A DNA stretch of 64,000 nucleotides from Cylicocyclus nassatus (GCA_958299035.1 CATQJL010000316.1:40846025-40910024), one strand, 5' to 3'; positions 22,866-34,726 are shown, counted from the stretch's first letter. Numbers and translations are program-made. Notes: generated by a model not told the origin, from the sequence alone.

Positions 22866-23750
22866 TTAGGTTGTCCCGAAAGTTTTGTCGGTTTTTTCCA
22901 TCGCTCACTAAAACCTACAGAACACCTATTCAAGGAAGGTCTAGGTACCATTTGATTCAGATTTTCATCCTCTTTCTTACAACTATGTTTGTTCTTTGAT
23001 CTATCGTGTCTTCGCAATGTTGTCGCCATAGCTTTTTGAGCAGCTCACCAGTATCGCCAAATCTTTTCTAAATTTCAAAAAGTTTTCTCCTATGACTTTC
23101 AAAAAACGCTAATAAGTGTTATGTAGAGCCATTCTTCGGCTACATTATACTTATTTTAGATTACATGGGTCACTCTATGAAGTCCTAAAATAATTGTTTA
23201 TATAAGAAAAACCATGGCTTCTTAATTACGTCTACCACTTAAAATTGCCAAAAATTCCAAAAAGCTTATTTTTTAAAGCCAAGTAAACCTTGGTATTGTT
23301 GCATAATTATTGTTTATCAGCAAACAAGTTTCAATTCGCAAAAATTTCGAAAGCTTTCATGTTTTTGCCCAGTTGCGTGTTCCATGGTTTTGCCAGAAAT
23401 CGAGACCTCTGAAAAAATAATTCTCTAATGCTAGAAACAGCAATTTAGGAGAATCTAAAAATATTTCCGTATAGCCCGAGAATTGTTCTATTTGTTCCAT
23501 GCTTAGTCCTTTTTAAAACTTTGTAACGAAATTTTTAAAAAAATTAGCCTAACTTTGAGCAGATAAAAATGACGACTGAAGATTTGTGGCAATTATTAAA
23601 ATAACCGTACAGGATCATGGCTCATATATATAACCACAAGAATGAGAAGAAAAAGCTACATCGAAAGCATACTGAAACTCATTCAGGTCTTCATTGTGCG
23701 TAGTTTTATAGTGGTTTGAAAAAACCGACAAAACTTTCGGGACAACCTAA
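22866..23750. mobile_element. Mariner-like MITE, family 2 (nested)
   Basis: Perfect-looking TIRs TTAGGTTGTCCCGAAAGTTT of more than 30 bp, with TA on both sides (22864-22865, 23751-23752). It is 885 bp and non-coding. Its ends are much less diverged than those of its host element, so it is younger. Confidence 0.8.
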
Positions 23751-23935
23751 TATGAGCCCTCCCCAGCGCTGTAAAGAGGTCGACTTTCTTATACTAAATT
23801 TTTTCTTGCTGCCGCGAACGAACAAAGCTAACTGGCCGACGGTTCCCGCTTGCTCTCGCTTTACTCTACCGTATGCATTATCAAGTGTGCCATCGTTTGC
23901 TATACGTAGACTGTTGTTGCTTTTTGAACAACTGA

Positions 23936-24242
23936 CAAGGGAGGTCAGATCAGTCGAAGTGGCCTTTCCAAATGGGTCATATACTACTATGAAGAGTCAA
24001 AGGATACCTTCTGTCCAAAACACTCATACTACAAGTTGCTCTAGTTAGGAGCTGAAAAGTGCGTAATAGTCAGTTTTACTTGAATTCTGCGTTCATTTTT
24101 CGCTCCAAAAAACATCTATAACTCGGCATGCAGAGGCGCTCGGCAGATAATAAAATCAGGTTCGGAATCAGCGTTCAACGCTCTTCAAAATGGTATATGA
24201 CTCATTCGGAAAGGCCACTTCGACTAATCGGACCTCCGTTGT
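23936..24242. mobile_element. Foldback element, core-motif family, copy 4
   Basis: Ends CAAGGGAGGTC / GACCTCCGTTGT enclose GTCGAAGTGGCCTTTCC arms and the core motif (ATAACTCGGCATG, GGCGCTCGGCAGATAAT, GGAATCAGCGTTC). It is 307 bp, shorter than its relatives. Confidence 0.7.
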
Positions 24243-24611
24243 GAATTTGTCTTCCACCTTTGAGAAAAAATTGGAAAAGTAAGACGTTCCTTTGGTGGAG
24301 GTAAAGTGTGCGTATGTTAGCCCATTACACCCTGACCCACTATAAAATATTACAAATTTAATTCTACGACTACTGCGTAAGTTCTCTTTATAGAAACTTT
24401 TCTTGAGCTTGTTGGCAGTTTGGCAGTTTGGCTTTGGGCCTGGAATTTCATAACTGAGAGGATTTTTGTCAAGCTCTAGTGAGCATTAGAAAGAGCAAAA
24501 AAATGCTTTCAGATGTTACTCATATTTCTGCGACAAGTATAAAACTCCAAGAAACTAGCTGCGTTAAAACAAGGCAAATCGAAGTCGGACAGAACCTTCA
24601 GAACAACCTAG

Positions 24612-24883
24612 TATATGCTGTTCCATAATTTAGGCACACGAAATAGAATACAATACCCTCTACAGTCACTTATCCTTCCGTAAGGGCAGGCGATGCACTC
24701 CTCGATAAGCAATCTGTTCTACAACCTGTCTCTAATCAACCGCTTTTCAATGCTACTACCAGGGGTTAACCAAAATTACATTATACTCTAGCTGCGCTCG
24801 CTATGCATCGTTTTACTGCCTCGCTAAGATTGTCCCACACAAAAGGCATGCAGAGAGAGAATCTGTTGTCATTGCTTTTCAAA
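24612..24883. other. Flank of the BEL insertion
   Basis: No feature was recognised apart from the 5 bp duplication GACTG at 24884-24888 that borders the retrotransposon. Confidence 0.4.
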
Positions 24884-24888
24884 GACTG

Positions 24889-25236
24889 TGTCATGACTCT
24901 GACGAATCATGATTTCTCACAACATCTCTTATCTGATCTTATGGTTTGTTCCCATAACATTTTACTGTTATCGCTGGATCTATGTTTTGGCATAGCAGAG
25001 CATATTTAAAGGAAGAGCAAAAGAGCTCTCGCTATTCCTCCCGGCCACTCCGTCTGTATGTAACACGTGCCCTAGAGGCAAGGCCAGGTAACAAGAAGGA
25101 AAAGGAAAGGGAATAGTAATGTCTGTATAGTGCGTACTGTGTATACGTGTAAACCCTGTATAATAAATATATATAAAATAAAATGAGATGTGATATGAAC
25201 CACCCAAAACCCGTCGAACTTGATACAGTTCGAACA
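24889..25236 (+). repeat. 5' LTR of BEL/Pao element
   Basis: 348 bp starting TGTCATGACTCTGACG and ending TTCGAACA. It differs from the 3' LTR (32030-32377) only at 25184 (T versus C). A TATTTAAAG box lies near 25002 and an AATAAA-like signal near 25163. The next bases, TGGTGCATCGGCCG, fit a primer-binding site for a tRNA ending TGCACCA. Confidence 0.92.
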
Positions 25237-26439
25237 TGGTGCATCGGCCGAACTGGTAAAGGCCGAAAAAGACTAGCCGTTGAACGGCTGAAATAGGCAA
25301 GGAAACCGCAAAATGTGGCAAAGCGGCTCTGATAGGGCCCGCCAGAGCCCGCAATTTTAAAGTCATGCCCAGCGGTTTTCCTTGACTTGAGAAGGAACGT
25401 TCCCCCCATACTTGAAGATAATATAAATGGACTCCCTTCGGTAAAATGTGTGTCCCGCGGAAATGAGGATGAATAATAAATTGAATAAGTGAGCTAGCTC
25501 AAAAAACGTTGCAGGCATAAAGAAAAATTGACGATGGTAATGAAAAAGTATAGTTCCCAAAATTTGGAGAGAATAAGAAAGCCTGCAAGCCGAAGGGAAA
25601 TAAAACAAATCTTGAAAATAAAGAACTTTATCACATCTCACATCAAACTGCGATAAAGCACGGAAACAACCGTGATAAACAGAGATTTCCCACGAAATGG
25701 GAAATGATAAAAGCATTGATCAGGGAACTATACAAAAGAGGGGCGCCCCAGACCACTTCATCATCCTTGAATGTTATTCCTCCGTTCTCTCCGTGAGGCA
25801 TCGAGCCTGAAAATAACAAGGTAAAGTCAACTCGAGTTGTCAAAGATGAAGAAGTTAAATAGAAATAGAAAATTTACCGGCAACTACATAGCTTAATGTA
25901 CTTATGCAAAGGAACTCATTTAGAATTTCATCCAACAAATAAACAAAGTCAAGCCGGAGGAAAAATCAGAAAGATGTAAAGCTTCAAAGGCAATTTTGAA
26001 AGACATTAGGAAAAGAGAAAAAGTTCGATTGGAAACAACTGTCTATTCACAACCAATTGAGGTCTGGTGAGCTAAGCGCCAAGAAGCTAGAAAAGCGCTG
26101 CGAACGCGAAAGCGCGAAAGAAACGCTCAAAGATCAAATAAAAACAAGAAGCAATTTATGTTTCAAGCTTCCTTCCATGGTAAATTCACTGCTCGGAAAC
26201 TTATAGTCTGGAAAAGAAAGTGTCAAGGGACGATAAAGGGTTACAAAACCCATTATCCCAGGTGCTGTCCCAGTTGAGGTTGAGAACATCCTCACAGAAA
26301 ATGGCACACATGGTACTATGGCTACAAATCTAAATTTGGAAAGACTATCCTATCTGGACAGAAAAGCATTGAAAACAATGTCTCCAGAAAACACCGAAAG
26401 ATTTCACAAGGAAATGTTGACCCGGAAATTCTCAAAAGG

Positions 26440-27245
26440 ATAGACTACTTTAGTTTGATCCAACTCAACATACCTGCTACTCAACTGCCATCCGGACTAT
26501 TCGTCATGCAAAACTTCTTTGGACCAATCATCTCGGAAGTTTCCAGTGTGGGAGAATCCAAAGCTGAAGGTAAGTAAAATCAATTAATATGTTCACGCAA
26601 CGGCAACAAAATTTTCAAATACAGTAACATCCCCAAGACCATTCAGAACTATGAAAACCTTGGGAATAGGCACGGAAGAACGTTTAACAGAAAAAGAAGA
26701 AAGGCAACAAGTTTTACGAAACCTTTACTTAACTGTAAAAATAAAAGAGGAAAAGATATACGCCTGCTTTTCTCGGAAAAATAACAAAAATAAGTCTGCA
26801 GACAACTATAATCTAGTCCTCAGTCGAATGTATCAACTATACAAGATGAAAGCAAGAAATTCAAGTGTTGGAAAGATTATTACAACATAATAAAGGAACA
26901 GCTTGCAAAGAAATCTATCGAAGATGCCATAGACGAGCCCAAAGAAAATCCATGGTATTACATTCCCCACAAGCAGTAACAAAAACGGCAAGTGCAAGTA
27001 CGAAAACTACAGTCTTAGAAGCGTCATCAAAAATGATCGGGGAATTGAGTCTCAATGAGGTAATACATCCAGGGCCAATGCTACTTCCAAGTTTTATAGG
27101 CATATTGATTAGATCCCGTATAGGAAACAAAATTCTGATAGCAGACGGGGAAAAGGCACTTCACATGATTCATCTGCAGGAAAATGAAAAAAAAAAACTT
27201 GATAACGTTTCTATGATTAATCACTTCGCAACCACTGGTCAATAG
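26440..27245 (+). pseudogene. BEL/Pao protease linker and reverse transcriptase remnant
   Basis: The stretch near 26465-26560 encodes LPSGLFVMQNFFGPIIS, typical of the segment between Pao protease and RT. In 26651-26890 the peptide DNYNLVLSRMYQLYK matches the conserved RT entry segment, and in 26865-27245 LSLNEVIHPGPMLLPS and then LIADGEKALHMIHLQE match the fingers and the first palm motif. In the family this reads A-D-x-E-K-A-F; here the position after the Asp is Gly and the Phe is Leu. At least two frame changes are needed between segments. No functional polymerase is possible. Confidence 0.8.
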
Positions 27246-28134
27246 AAATGAAAGAATTCTACAATTTTGCAGACCACCCCTTCGCATAAATGCTTTTTTT
27301 TTTCTTTTGAGTATGTTTATCAAATAGACTGTCCAAACAAAAGGAAAATGCATGATTACCTCCACGCAAACCGTGTTATCGCCATGCGGAAAAAAGATTT
27401 TTAAGCAAGCAGAAAATCTTGCTATCTGAAGAATCCCAATATAATTTAGCAGCAATGTAAATTACGGTATTCGCTGAGAATCTGGAAAGCAAAGTGCAGC
27501 AAATTACACACCAAACCATGCCACTCTATATTATCTTAAACCACTATTGACCCAGCAAAAAAAAAGTGGTTCTGCAAGCCCAATGAGAAAAAGCATTCAT
27601 AGCAAAACAAAGATTAAGATTTCACTCAGCAAGTTAGCAACTTCACAACCTGAATTACTTGCAATACTCAACAATTTCGCCTTGAAGGAAAACTTTGCAA
27701 ATTTGCAAAAACAAACGACAGCAAGCATTCACGGTATGAATGTACCCTATGTTGACCTCAGGAACAAGACGAGAAAAAATAACCGAACAAAATTTGGTCC
27801 CTTGAGACCTTTAGGTGACAATGAAATTCTAAAATAAATCCTTGCCGGAATAGAAAGAAATAAACCCAAAAGGGTAACATCATTAGAAATGAAAACCCAA
27901 AACATTGATCAAAAAATATACCAAAAGGAAAATATCACAAATTTCGAATGCAACCTATGACCCCCTAGGTTACCTCATACCACTGTTGATGCCAGCATAA
28001 GTGTTTCTGCAAATTCTTTGAAAGCATAAACGCGCGTGGGACAACTTACTGACCCCTAAAGAAGAAAGCGAATGGAAAACAATATGTGAGAAAGCGGCGG
28101 AATTTGTGGCAACAATCCCTCGCGTGATCGCACT

Positions 28135-28350
28135 ATGTCAAGCAAGCTATCAATACAAACTCCAGACGCATCTCTTAAAGCATATGCAGCAGTTGTTTAC
28201 TTACGCTCGCTGAGCCAAAAGGAAAACATCGAAAACAAACTGCATATGGCATGGCAACGATTAACTCCTATCAAATATAAATCACTAACAATCCCAAAAC
28301 TTGAACTTCTCGCAATACTCATAGGAGTTCGAGTAACGGATTTCGTTTGA
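28135..28350 (+). pseudogene. BEL/Pao RNase H remnant
   Basis: The 71-codon open segment contains DASLKAYAAVVYLRS and LTIPKLELLAILIGVRVTDFV-type sequence (the family pattern D-A-S, A-Y-x-A-V-V-Y, then P-x-L-E-L). The frame stops just after the conserved helix; upstream connection to the RT is broken. Confidence 0.75.
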
Positions 28351-28715
28351 AAGAAATGTCTGTAAAAATTGAGACCGAAAGCATTTACAGGGACTCTAAA
28401 TGCGCCCTACATTGGCTGCAATCACAAGATAACAATGGAGTTTTTGTGGAAAAGAGAATAAGAAATATAAGGAAAATCACGGGAAAATGACTTCAAAACC
28501 GTAAGCAAATACTTCGATACATACAAACGGCTGATAACCCAGAAATTTGCGCCACTGAAGGACTGTCTGAAAGCCAGATGAGCAACTACACCTTGTGAAA
28601 TGGACCGGAATTTTTGAAAAAGGAAAACAAAAAACGGCCCACACTGGAAAGTGTCAACTGGCAAAACGGGGAGGCGAAGGAAAATCCAATTCTGACAATA
28701 AAGCGCTAGGTAATC

Positions 28716-29460
28716 ATGAAACAGCTCAGCACAATAAGGGAACAATTATATACACGCCTTGAGCACTATTTAAATCTTGCGAAATGCAAAAAAGTAATAT
28801 CATTGGTAATCAAAGTGCTCAAGATTATTGTATACGATAAACTTAAATCAAAAAATAAGGAAAAATTAGGAAATGCAATACCTGGAATGGCCGCCATTAG
28901 TACACAAAAAGCATCTCTTCAATGGAATACTGGCGATTCGAAGATTGCTGAAGAAGCGATCATCAAACTCATTAAGAGGCAAATTAACAAAGATGACCGT
29001 AAATATCAAGAGCTAGGAAATTCTCATAAAGGGATCTTGCGTTGCAATGGCAAAGTAAAAACTGATTACTGGTTAAGATACACGCAAAACCAATTCTTCT
29101 CGATTCAAATTATCGCTGACAAAAAATATAATCCAAGACTATCATCAAAAATCTGGTCACCAAAGCACTAACGCCACTCTCGCAAATTTACACTCAAGGT
29201 TTGAATACCGCATGGGCGTCAAGTGGTTAAAAAAAATTGCTGAATAAATGTGTAATATGGAATGAAAGACCTTACTTGTATCCAAGTTCCCCTCCTTGCC
29301 TCGACAACGTACGGATCCCTGCCGCCCCTTTCAATATGTGGGCATCGATTTGGCGGAGCCATTCCGAACACTCACTGAAAACAAAGAAGTCAAATAGATC
29401 GTTTCGGTAACATGTATGACAACGAGAGCAGTGCATTTGGAAACCGTAAACAATTAAAGC
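28716..29460 (+). pseudogene. BEL/Pao integrase remnant
   Basis: 28716-29171 has LIKRQINKDDRKYQEL and GILRCNGKV, the N-terminal part preceding the zinc-binding region. After a frame change, about 29320-29450 encodes FQYVGIDLAEPF, whose Asp corresponds to the first catalytic residue, then TTRAVHLETV, with stops around it. The remaining catalytic Asp/Glu residues cannot be followed. Confidence 0.7.
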
Positions 29461-30569
29461 GCAAAGCAATCAATCAATGCAAGGCGACGACTTACGGCAA
29501 GAAGAAATCAACAATAACAACAATGTAAGATTCAAAACTTTAACAGAAAACGGAGAAACTGTTCAGTAACAACGAAACTACAATCTTCATACAACCCTTA
29601 CAGGCTACAAAAGCAATTCGCAATGAGTATAAAAGCGCGAAAACTTAAATGCATAGAAATATAACAGACTCAAAGGCTGCAGCTTCGGCGAAAATAGAGA
29701 AGCATTCAGGAAATTCTTGGAAAAACAACGAACATTGCCTCAAATTCTCAGAAACTACCGTTGGAAAAGAATATGCCCAGACAATTTCGAACATTCCAAA
29801 GCGGTTTCTCACAGATGGCAACCATTCAAAGTCGATAAACTGGAAAATAGAAAGGCCAGAAAGAGAATACTTACTGAACATGCTCATTTAATTGAAATAT
29901 GGGAAAAAATGAAGAAAATAGCAGAACTTTTGCAAAGAACAAAACAGACACAAGCAACAACATTAACACGCGGAAAATGAGAGAAAGGGAACACATATGG
30001 TCAATCGACCAGCGCAAAATTGAACACAGGGAAAAAACCATGCGCAATTCATGTCAACAGCTGATCTAGCACAAAGTATGCCGTCATTATAGCGACATAT
30101 GCTGATGTACATGCACGTAAACGCAACGAAAACAAAAAAAAACAGCATCGTGGGAGGAAAATGCAATACATTAAACACAAAATCGCAACAAGCAAGACAG
30201 GGATTTGCAAATTATACCTATTACAATCAAACTTTGCAAATAAAAGTAAATCTAAACAAAAAAGGAAAGGCCCTGAAAACAAAGGGCAGCGCATTGAACG
30301 TTGATCAACATTTCACGTTCTACTGTACTTCCGCTCTATGCCGACACAGCCTTTACAAGGCTAACATTTCATTATCGGCACGATCTCTCCAAGCAAGTGC
30401 TCGCGAAGTACGAGAAAATACAATGGAAAGGAAACATTAGCTCGAGAAACCAAGCCATAAACTTCGTTCCGCCGGTATGCGCGGTCTTCAAGTCTTCAAC
30501 TCCAAATCCCTTTAAATTTTCAAGTCTTTACTCATTCAACTTACGTCTGGTAATCAAAATAAATTAAAA

Positions 30570-31086
30570 ATGTTACAGAGTGCTATGGCTGAAGAAGGCG
30601 CATCATCACGATATGATTTAAGGGAAGAGGAGGAAACAGAAGAAAATCAAGGACACGGAAGGCAAGAGCAAGAACAAGAAGAACAACAATCAGCAAGGGA
30701 ACTTACATATTGTATGGAAAGGCCTCCGCCAGCCTCACCGAACCCAAATGCGGAAATCCCATTAGGGCTAGCAAAATTGGAAAATCTACTTCTTGCGTTA
30801 AGGGTTAGTAAATTTGAAACCTGATAAAAACAACAATAATCACTTTCCGTCTCAGGAAGACATACACGAGCTGGCAAGCTCTTGGGAAAGAAGATGGCAG
30901 CAGCACCAAGAAGGAACTCGAAACTCGGTAATTAACCTTCAAGGAGACCCAAGCAACCCAAAATGCAAGCTTTGTTCAGGGAAACATTGGTCACCGCAAT
31001 GCGTAAGATATACAACATTCAGAGATAGGTATTACCGATTAGCAGAAATACTGGTAATCAAGACCTTAAAAGGTTTCAACGTGTAA
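30570..31086 (+). pseudogene. 3' region with gag-type zinc knuckle
   Basis: 30570-30824 encodes an acidic, Glu/Gln-rich segment and, in another frame, 30814-31086 encodes CKLCSGKHWSPQC followed by VRYTTFRDRYYRL. The spacing C-x2-C-x3-H-x4-C is that of BEL/Pao gag zinc knuckles. It lies about 1.5 kb 3' of the integrase, not 5' of protease where gag normally is. It could be a displaced gag segment, a recombinant, or an extra ORF of this lineage. Confidence 0.55.
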
Positions 31087-32029
31087 AAATTATAAAGGTA
31101 AATCAAGCTATGATATTTACAAATCTTTATAATTTTCTCAACAAAACAGACAACGGGTAAAACATAATTGCAAAATTGGATTGTATGTTGTATTCTTGTA
31201 AATATATAATGAAATTAGAATTTGTAATTTCAACGAGCAATCGGAAATTATTGAATCGGTAAAAGGTTCCATGGATCTTTCCTAATTAAGGAAATAATTG
31301 TGAGGCAATATTGTAACATATAATTGTGTATTGCTACAACACTTGTTGTTGAAATTTATTACTGTGAGGAAACTATATATATATATTGTCAATTGTCATA
31401 ATATCTTGAATAAAAATATAAATACAATATTATCGCTCAGTTGAACAAAAAAAAGTGGGAGGAAACACCCTTTCAACAAGTAAATAATGGAAAATCACAT
31501 AGCAGCGAAACGGAAAAAGACAAAAAAAAGAAAAAAACAGAATCAGAAAAGGAAACAAAAGAAAGATATAGAAATAAACATTTGAAACAAAGGGAAAATA
31601 TAAATGTGAAGGAAATGAAACGAAATGAAGTAAAAAACTAGGAAAACGAGTAAAAAAACTTTAGAAAGAGGTAAAATGTAAACAAAACAAACAAATCAAC
31701 AACAATAAGGAGCCGTCCACCGACTATATCAATCGGGACACAAGATTCCTACATCTCCGACGAGTCTTGAGAAGAGAAGGATGGACAGCCGACCATCAGT
31801 ATCACTCAGATACTACGTATGTATTTGCAAATATTTGTTTGTCATCTTATTTTCACTTGTTTGTATTTAATGTTGTTACTTTTAAATTTCTTGTCACTCT
31901 TTGGTAAGGTATTTGTATATATTCGTTGTTTATAGTGTATAGTGTATATATTCTTTGTCATTACTTTCCGGCAATTCGTACGCTATCGGAAAAAATGAGG
32001 CAATGAAACTTTTTCGTTTTCGGCGGGAG

Positions 32030-32377
32030 TGTCATGACTCTGACGAATCATGATTTCTCACAACATCTCTTATCTGATCTTATGGTTTGTTCCCATAACA
32101 TTTTACTGTTATCGCTGGATCTATGTTTTGGCATAGCAGAGCATATTTAAAGGAAGAGCAAAAGAGCTCTCGCTATTCCTCCCGGCCACTCCGTCTGTAT
32201 GTAACACGTGCCCTAGAGGCAAGGCCAGGTAACAAGAAGGAAAAGGAAAGGGAATAGTAATGTCTGTATAGTGCGTACTGTGTATACGTGTAAACCCTGT
32301 ATAATAAATATATATAAAATAAAACGAGATGTGATATGAACCACCCAAAACCCGTCGAACTTGATACAGTTCGAACA
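32030..32377 (+). repeat. 3' LTR of BEL/Pao element
   Basis: 348 bp, TGTCATGAC to TTCGAACA, identical to the 5' LTR except C at 32325. It is preceded by a short purine run GGCGGGAG that could serve as polypurine tract and is followed by the duplicated GACTG. Confidence 0.92.
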
Positions 32378-32382
32378 GACTG

Positions 32383-32761
32383 ATTGTGTGTGTAAATGAT
32401 CTACGTCATGACTGCGCTATCGTGTACCCATTGCTGAGAGCAACTTTGGATGCCAGACTGCCGTGACTCTGATCGTTCCTTTTGCCTTTAAAATTTCTGC
32501 AGCGGTTTTATTTAGGTAAGACAGAACGCTTCAAAGCTGTAGGATGCGCTGATGTAGAATAGACAAGAATACTACTGAAGTTCTCCTCTCGGAGCTTTCT
32601 TTTTATAAAACCTTTCCACTCGATCCAAACAGCACGCTGGATAGATGTATCTGAGTGTCAAGAAAAAAACGCCAGCCACGAGGTCGTGTGTTCTATATAT
32701 TGCGAATGCTAATCTAAAATTCCTTAGATATTAATCCATTTTGCAACGATTTAAGCACCAT
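32383..32761. other. Unassigned DNA
   Basis: Nothing recognised between the retrotransposon and the Penelope-like fragment. Confidence 0.4.
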
Positions 32762-33150
32762 TCAAACACCTCGTCCAACTCGTGCGTTTGACTCGTCTAT
32801 TGTGACTGCAGTCCAGCGTCCAAGCCGGCTTGACTTACCAAGAATTCTAAAGAGGAGCAGGAAAAAAGCTCTTTCGGTCGCCCATAGAGTATGATCTAGA
32901 TGGCCAGACATGTTCGACATTCCAACTGATAAAGTACACCTCTCGTGAACAATCTCCCCTGACCTCTCATCTGTGCACCAACGCACTTATGCGAGCTGCA
33001 AGCTTTATCGTGCAGTCGATTTCGAACCAGATCTTTTTTGATGCTATCTTGTGGTATAATCACTAAAACAACATTATTTTGCAATTGAACTTGCGCTATA
33101 CATCGTCTAACAGCGCTGTTCACTCTGTCGGAGATGAACGGCACGAATAA
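32762..33150 (-). pseudogene. Penelope-like element fragment (region before GIY-YIG)
   Basis: The minus-strand frame 32896-33144 contains PFISDRVNSAVRRCI, LVRNRLHDKACSSHKCV and GVLYQLECRTC. This matches the pattern that precedes the GIY-YIG nuclease in Penelope-like retroelements of invertebrates: P-F-x-S-D, L-V-R-N-R-L-x-D, a Cys pair, then Y-Q-x-x-C-x-x-C. The expected YIGETGR motif is destroyed by a stop and frameshift right after this. No RT is seen upstream. Assignment is from memory of the family. Confidence 0.5.
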
Positions 33151-33323
33151 CGCGTTTTCGAATTCGGTTTCTAGTGTTCATGCGTGCCCTTCTGGGAATT
33201 CTGTGTTTCGCTGCTTGCTGTTCTTAACATGTTGTGATTACCGCGCTTACATGGCAATTGGATGAGCAGAGGTTGGGCATAGGATGATCTTTTTGCTGCT
33301 CTTTTTTGATGCCACTCATTGTA
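33151..33323. other. Unassigned DNA between Penelope-like fragment and foldback element
   Basis: This is probably the decayed upstream part of the Penelope-like fragment; no motif is clear. Confidence 0.35.
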
Positions 33324-34724
33324 AAGTGCGGTTCATAATTATACGAACACCCAAAATTTTGTAAGTTTTCGGACTTTTTGGGAGAAACTCAAAAAGCCGT
33401 TGGCACTACGCGATAGAACACAGCCGAAAACGGAATATGGTCCATAAGAATGTAAATCGATGTCAACTGTAGCAGTATTTTTGCGCCTAATGCGAATAGT
33501 TAGCGGTTCATAATTATACGAACACCTCAAACAAAGGTCCATTTTTCATTCAAGATTGCAACCATTTGAGTCCAAATTTTTTGTAGAGTTACAGTAACAA
33601 AGTCTGACATATCTGCTACACACTGGACCCAGTGCAATTCAAAAAGAGGATCCTCACTTTTTTCAGAAGGCTTTAAATGCTTTTAGAGTGATTGCGCTCC
33701 AAAAACATCCGTTCTTCTGTGGTTTACGCACTCTAATTAGCTTCTACCAAGGATACGAGATAAAATAAGCTTTTTTAATAGGTATTTTGTTTGACGCTTG
33801 GAAAATCTTTGCGTTTTCGTGCCGTTTTTCAACCAAGTTCCAACCTTACCACAGAGTTAGCACGATTTCAAACTTCAAAACTCAGCTTCTCTCTTGTGCA
33901 AACATTTGATATGAAGCAGCTGCATTGTTTGCATGATGATGTTTCTATGACAAAGTTTTTGGGTTTTTTTTAGAACTGATCTTGCGGCTGTGGAGCTACA
34001 AACCAAATAAAGGTGTGACTGCAATAGTAAAAACAGTATTTCTGGTGAAATGACGTCTGCGTGACCAAAACAAACGCTCAACGCTGCTGATTGTTTCTAG
34101 CCACATATAAAGTTTTGTGAACTTCCACATATTATATGCTTACTTCATTGTACGGCTTCAGAAGCTGAGTTTGAGGCTCAAAATCGTGCCAACTTTGTGG
34201 TAAGGTTGGAACTTGGTTGAAAAACGGCACGAAAACGCAAAGATTTTCCAAGCGTCAAACAAAATATTCATCGATAAGCTTATTTTATCTCGTAGCCTTG
34301 GTAGAAGCTAATTAGAGTGCGTAAACTACAGAAGAACGGATGTTTTTGGAGCGCAATCACTCCAAAAGCATTTAGAGCCTTCTGAAGAAGGTAACGGTCC
34401 TTGTTTTGAACTGCACTGGGTTTAGTGTGTAGCAGATAAGTCAGACTTTGTTAGTGTAACCCTTCAAAAAATTTGGACTCGAATGATTGCAATCTTGAAT
34501 AAAAAATGGACCTTTGTTTGAGGTGTTCGTATAATTATGAACCGCTAAAAATTCGCATTAGGCGCAAAAATACTCCTACAGTTGATATCGATTTCTATTC
34601 TTATGGATCATATACCGTTTTCGGCTGTGTTCTATCGCGTGGTGCCAACGGCTTTTTGAGTTTCTCCCAAAAAGTCCGAAAACTTATGAAATTTTGGGTG
34701 TTCGTATAATTATGAACCGCACTT
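33324..34724. mobile_element. 1.4 kb foldback element with doubled ends
   Basis: Ends AAGTGCGGTTCATAATTATA and its inverse are flanked by TA (33322-33323, 34725-34726). GCGGTTCATAATTATACGAA occurs twice in each arm, about 180 bp apart. Arms of roughly 560 bp pair nearly throughout; the centre is about 250 bp. No transposase. The 67-codon frames in the two arms are mirror translations of the repeat. Confidence 0.8.
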
Positions 34725-34726
34725 TA

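Larger units (their letters stand above)
22506..24611. mobile_element. Degenerate mariner-like element hosting nested insertions
   Basis: A left end TTAGGATGTTCCAAAAGTTC (after TA) and a right end whose complement is CTAGGTTGTTCTGAAGGTTC (before TA) are similar TIRs. Removing the nested elements at 22866-23750 and 23936-24242 leaves about 0.9 kb. No transposase motif is visible. The pairing of these two ends is inference. Confidence 0.45.
24889..32377 (+). mobile_element. BEL/Pao LTR retrotransposon, complete but coding-dead
   Basis: The 7489 bp element is bounded by 348 bp LTRs and a 5 bp target duplication GACTG (24884-24888, 32378-32382). The plus strand keeps the BEL/Pao order: protease-to-RT linker (about 26440-26560), reverse transcriptase (26651-27245), RNase H (28135-28350), integrase (28716-29460), then a 3' region with a gag-type zinc knuckle (30814-31086). 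Every domain is broken by stops and frameshifts. The LTRs differ at one of 348 positions, so insertion was recent, probably driven by an active relative. 25237-26200, where gag is expected, shows no clear frame. Confidence 0.9.
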
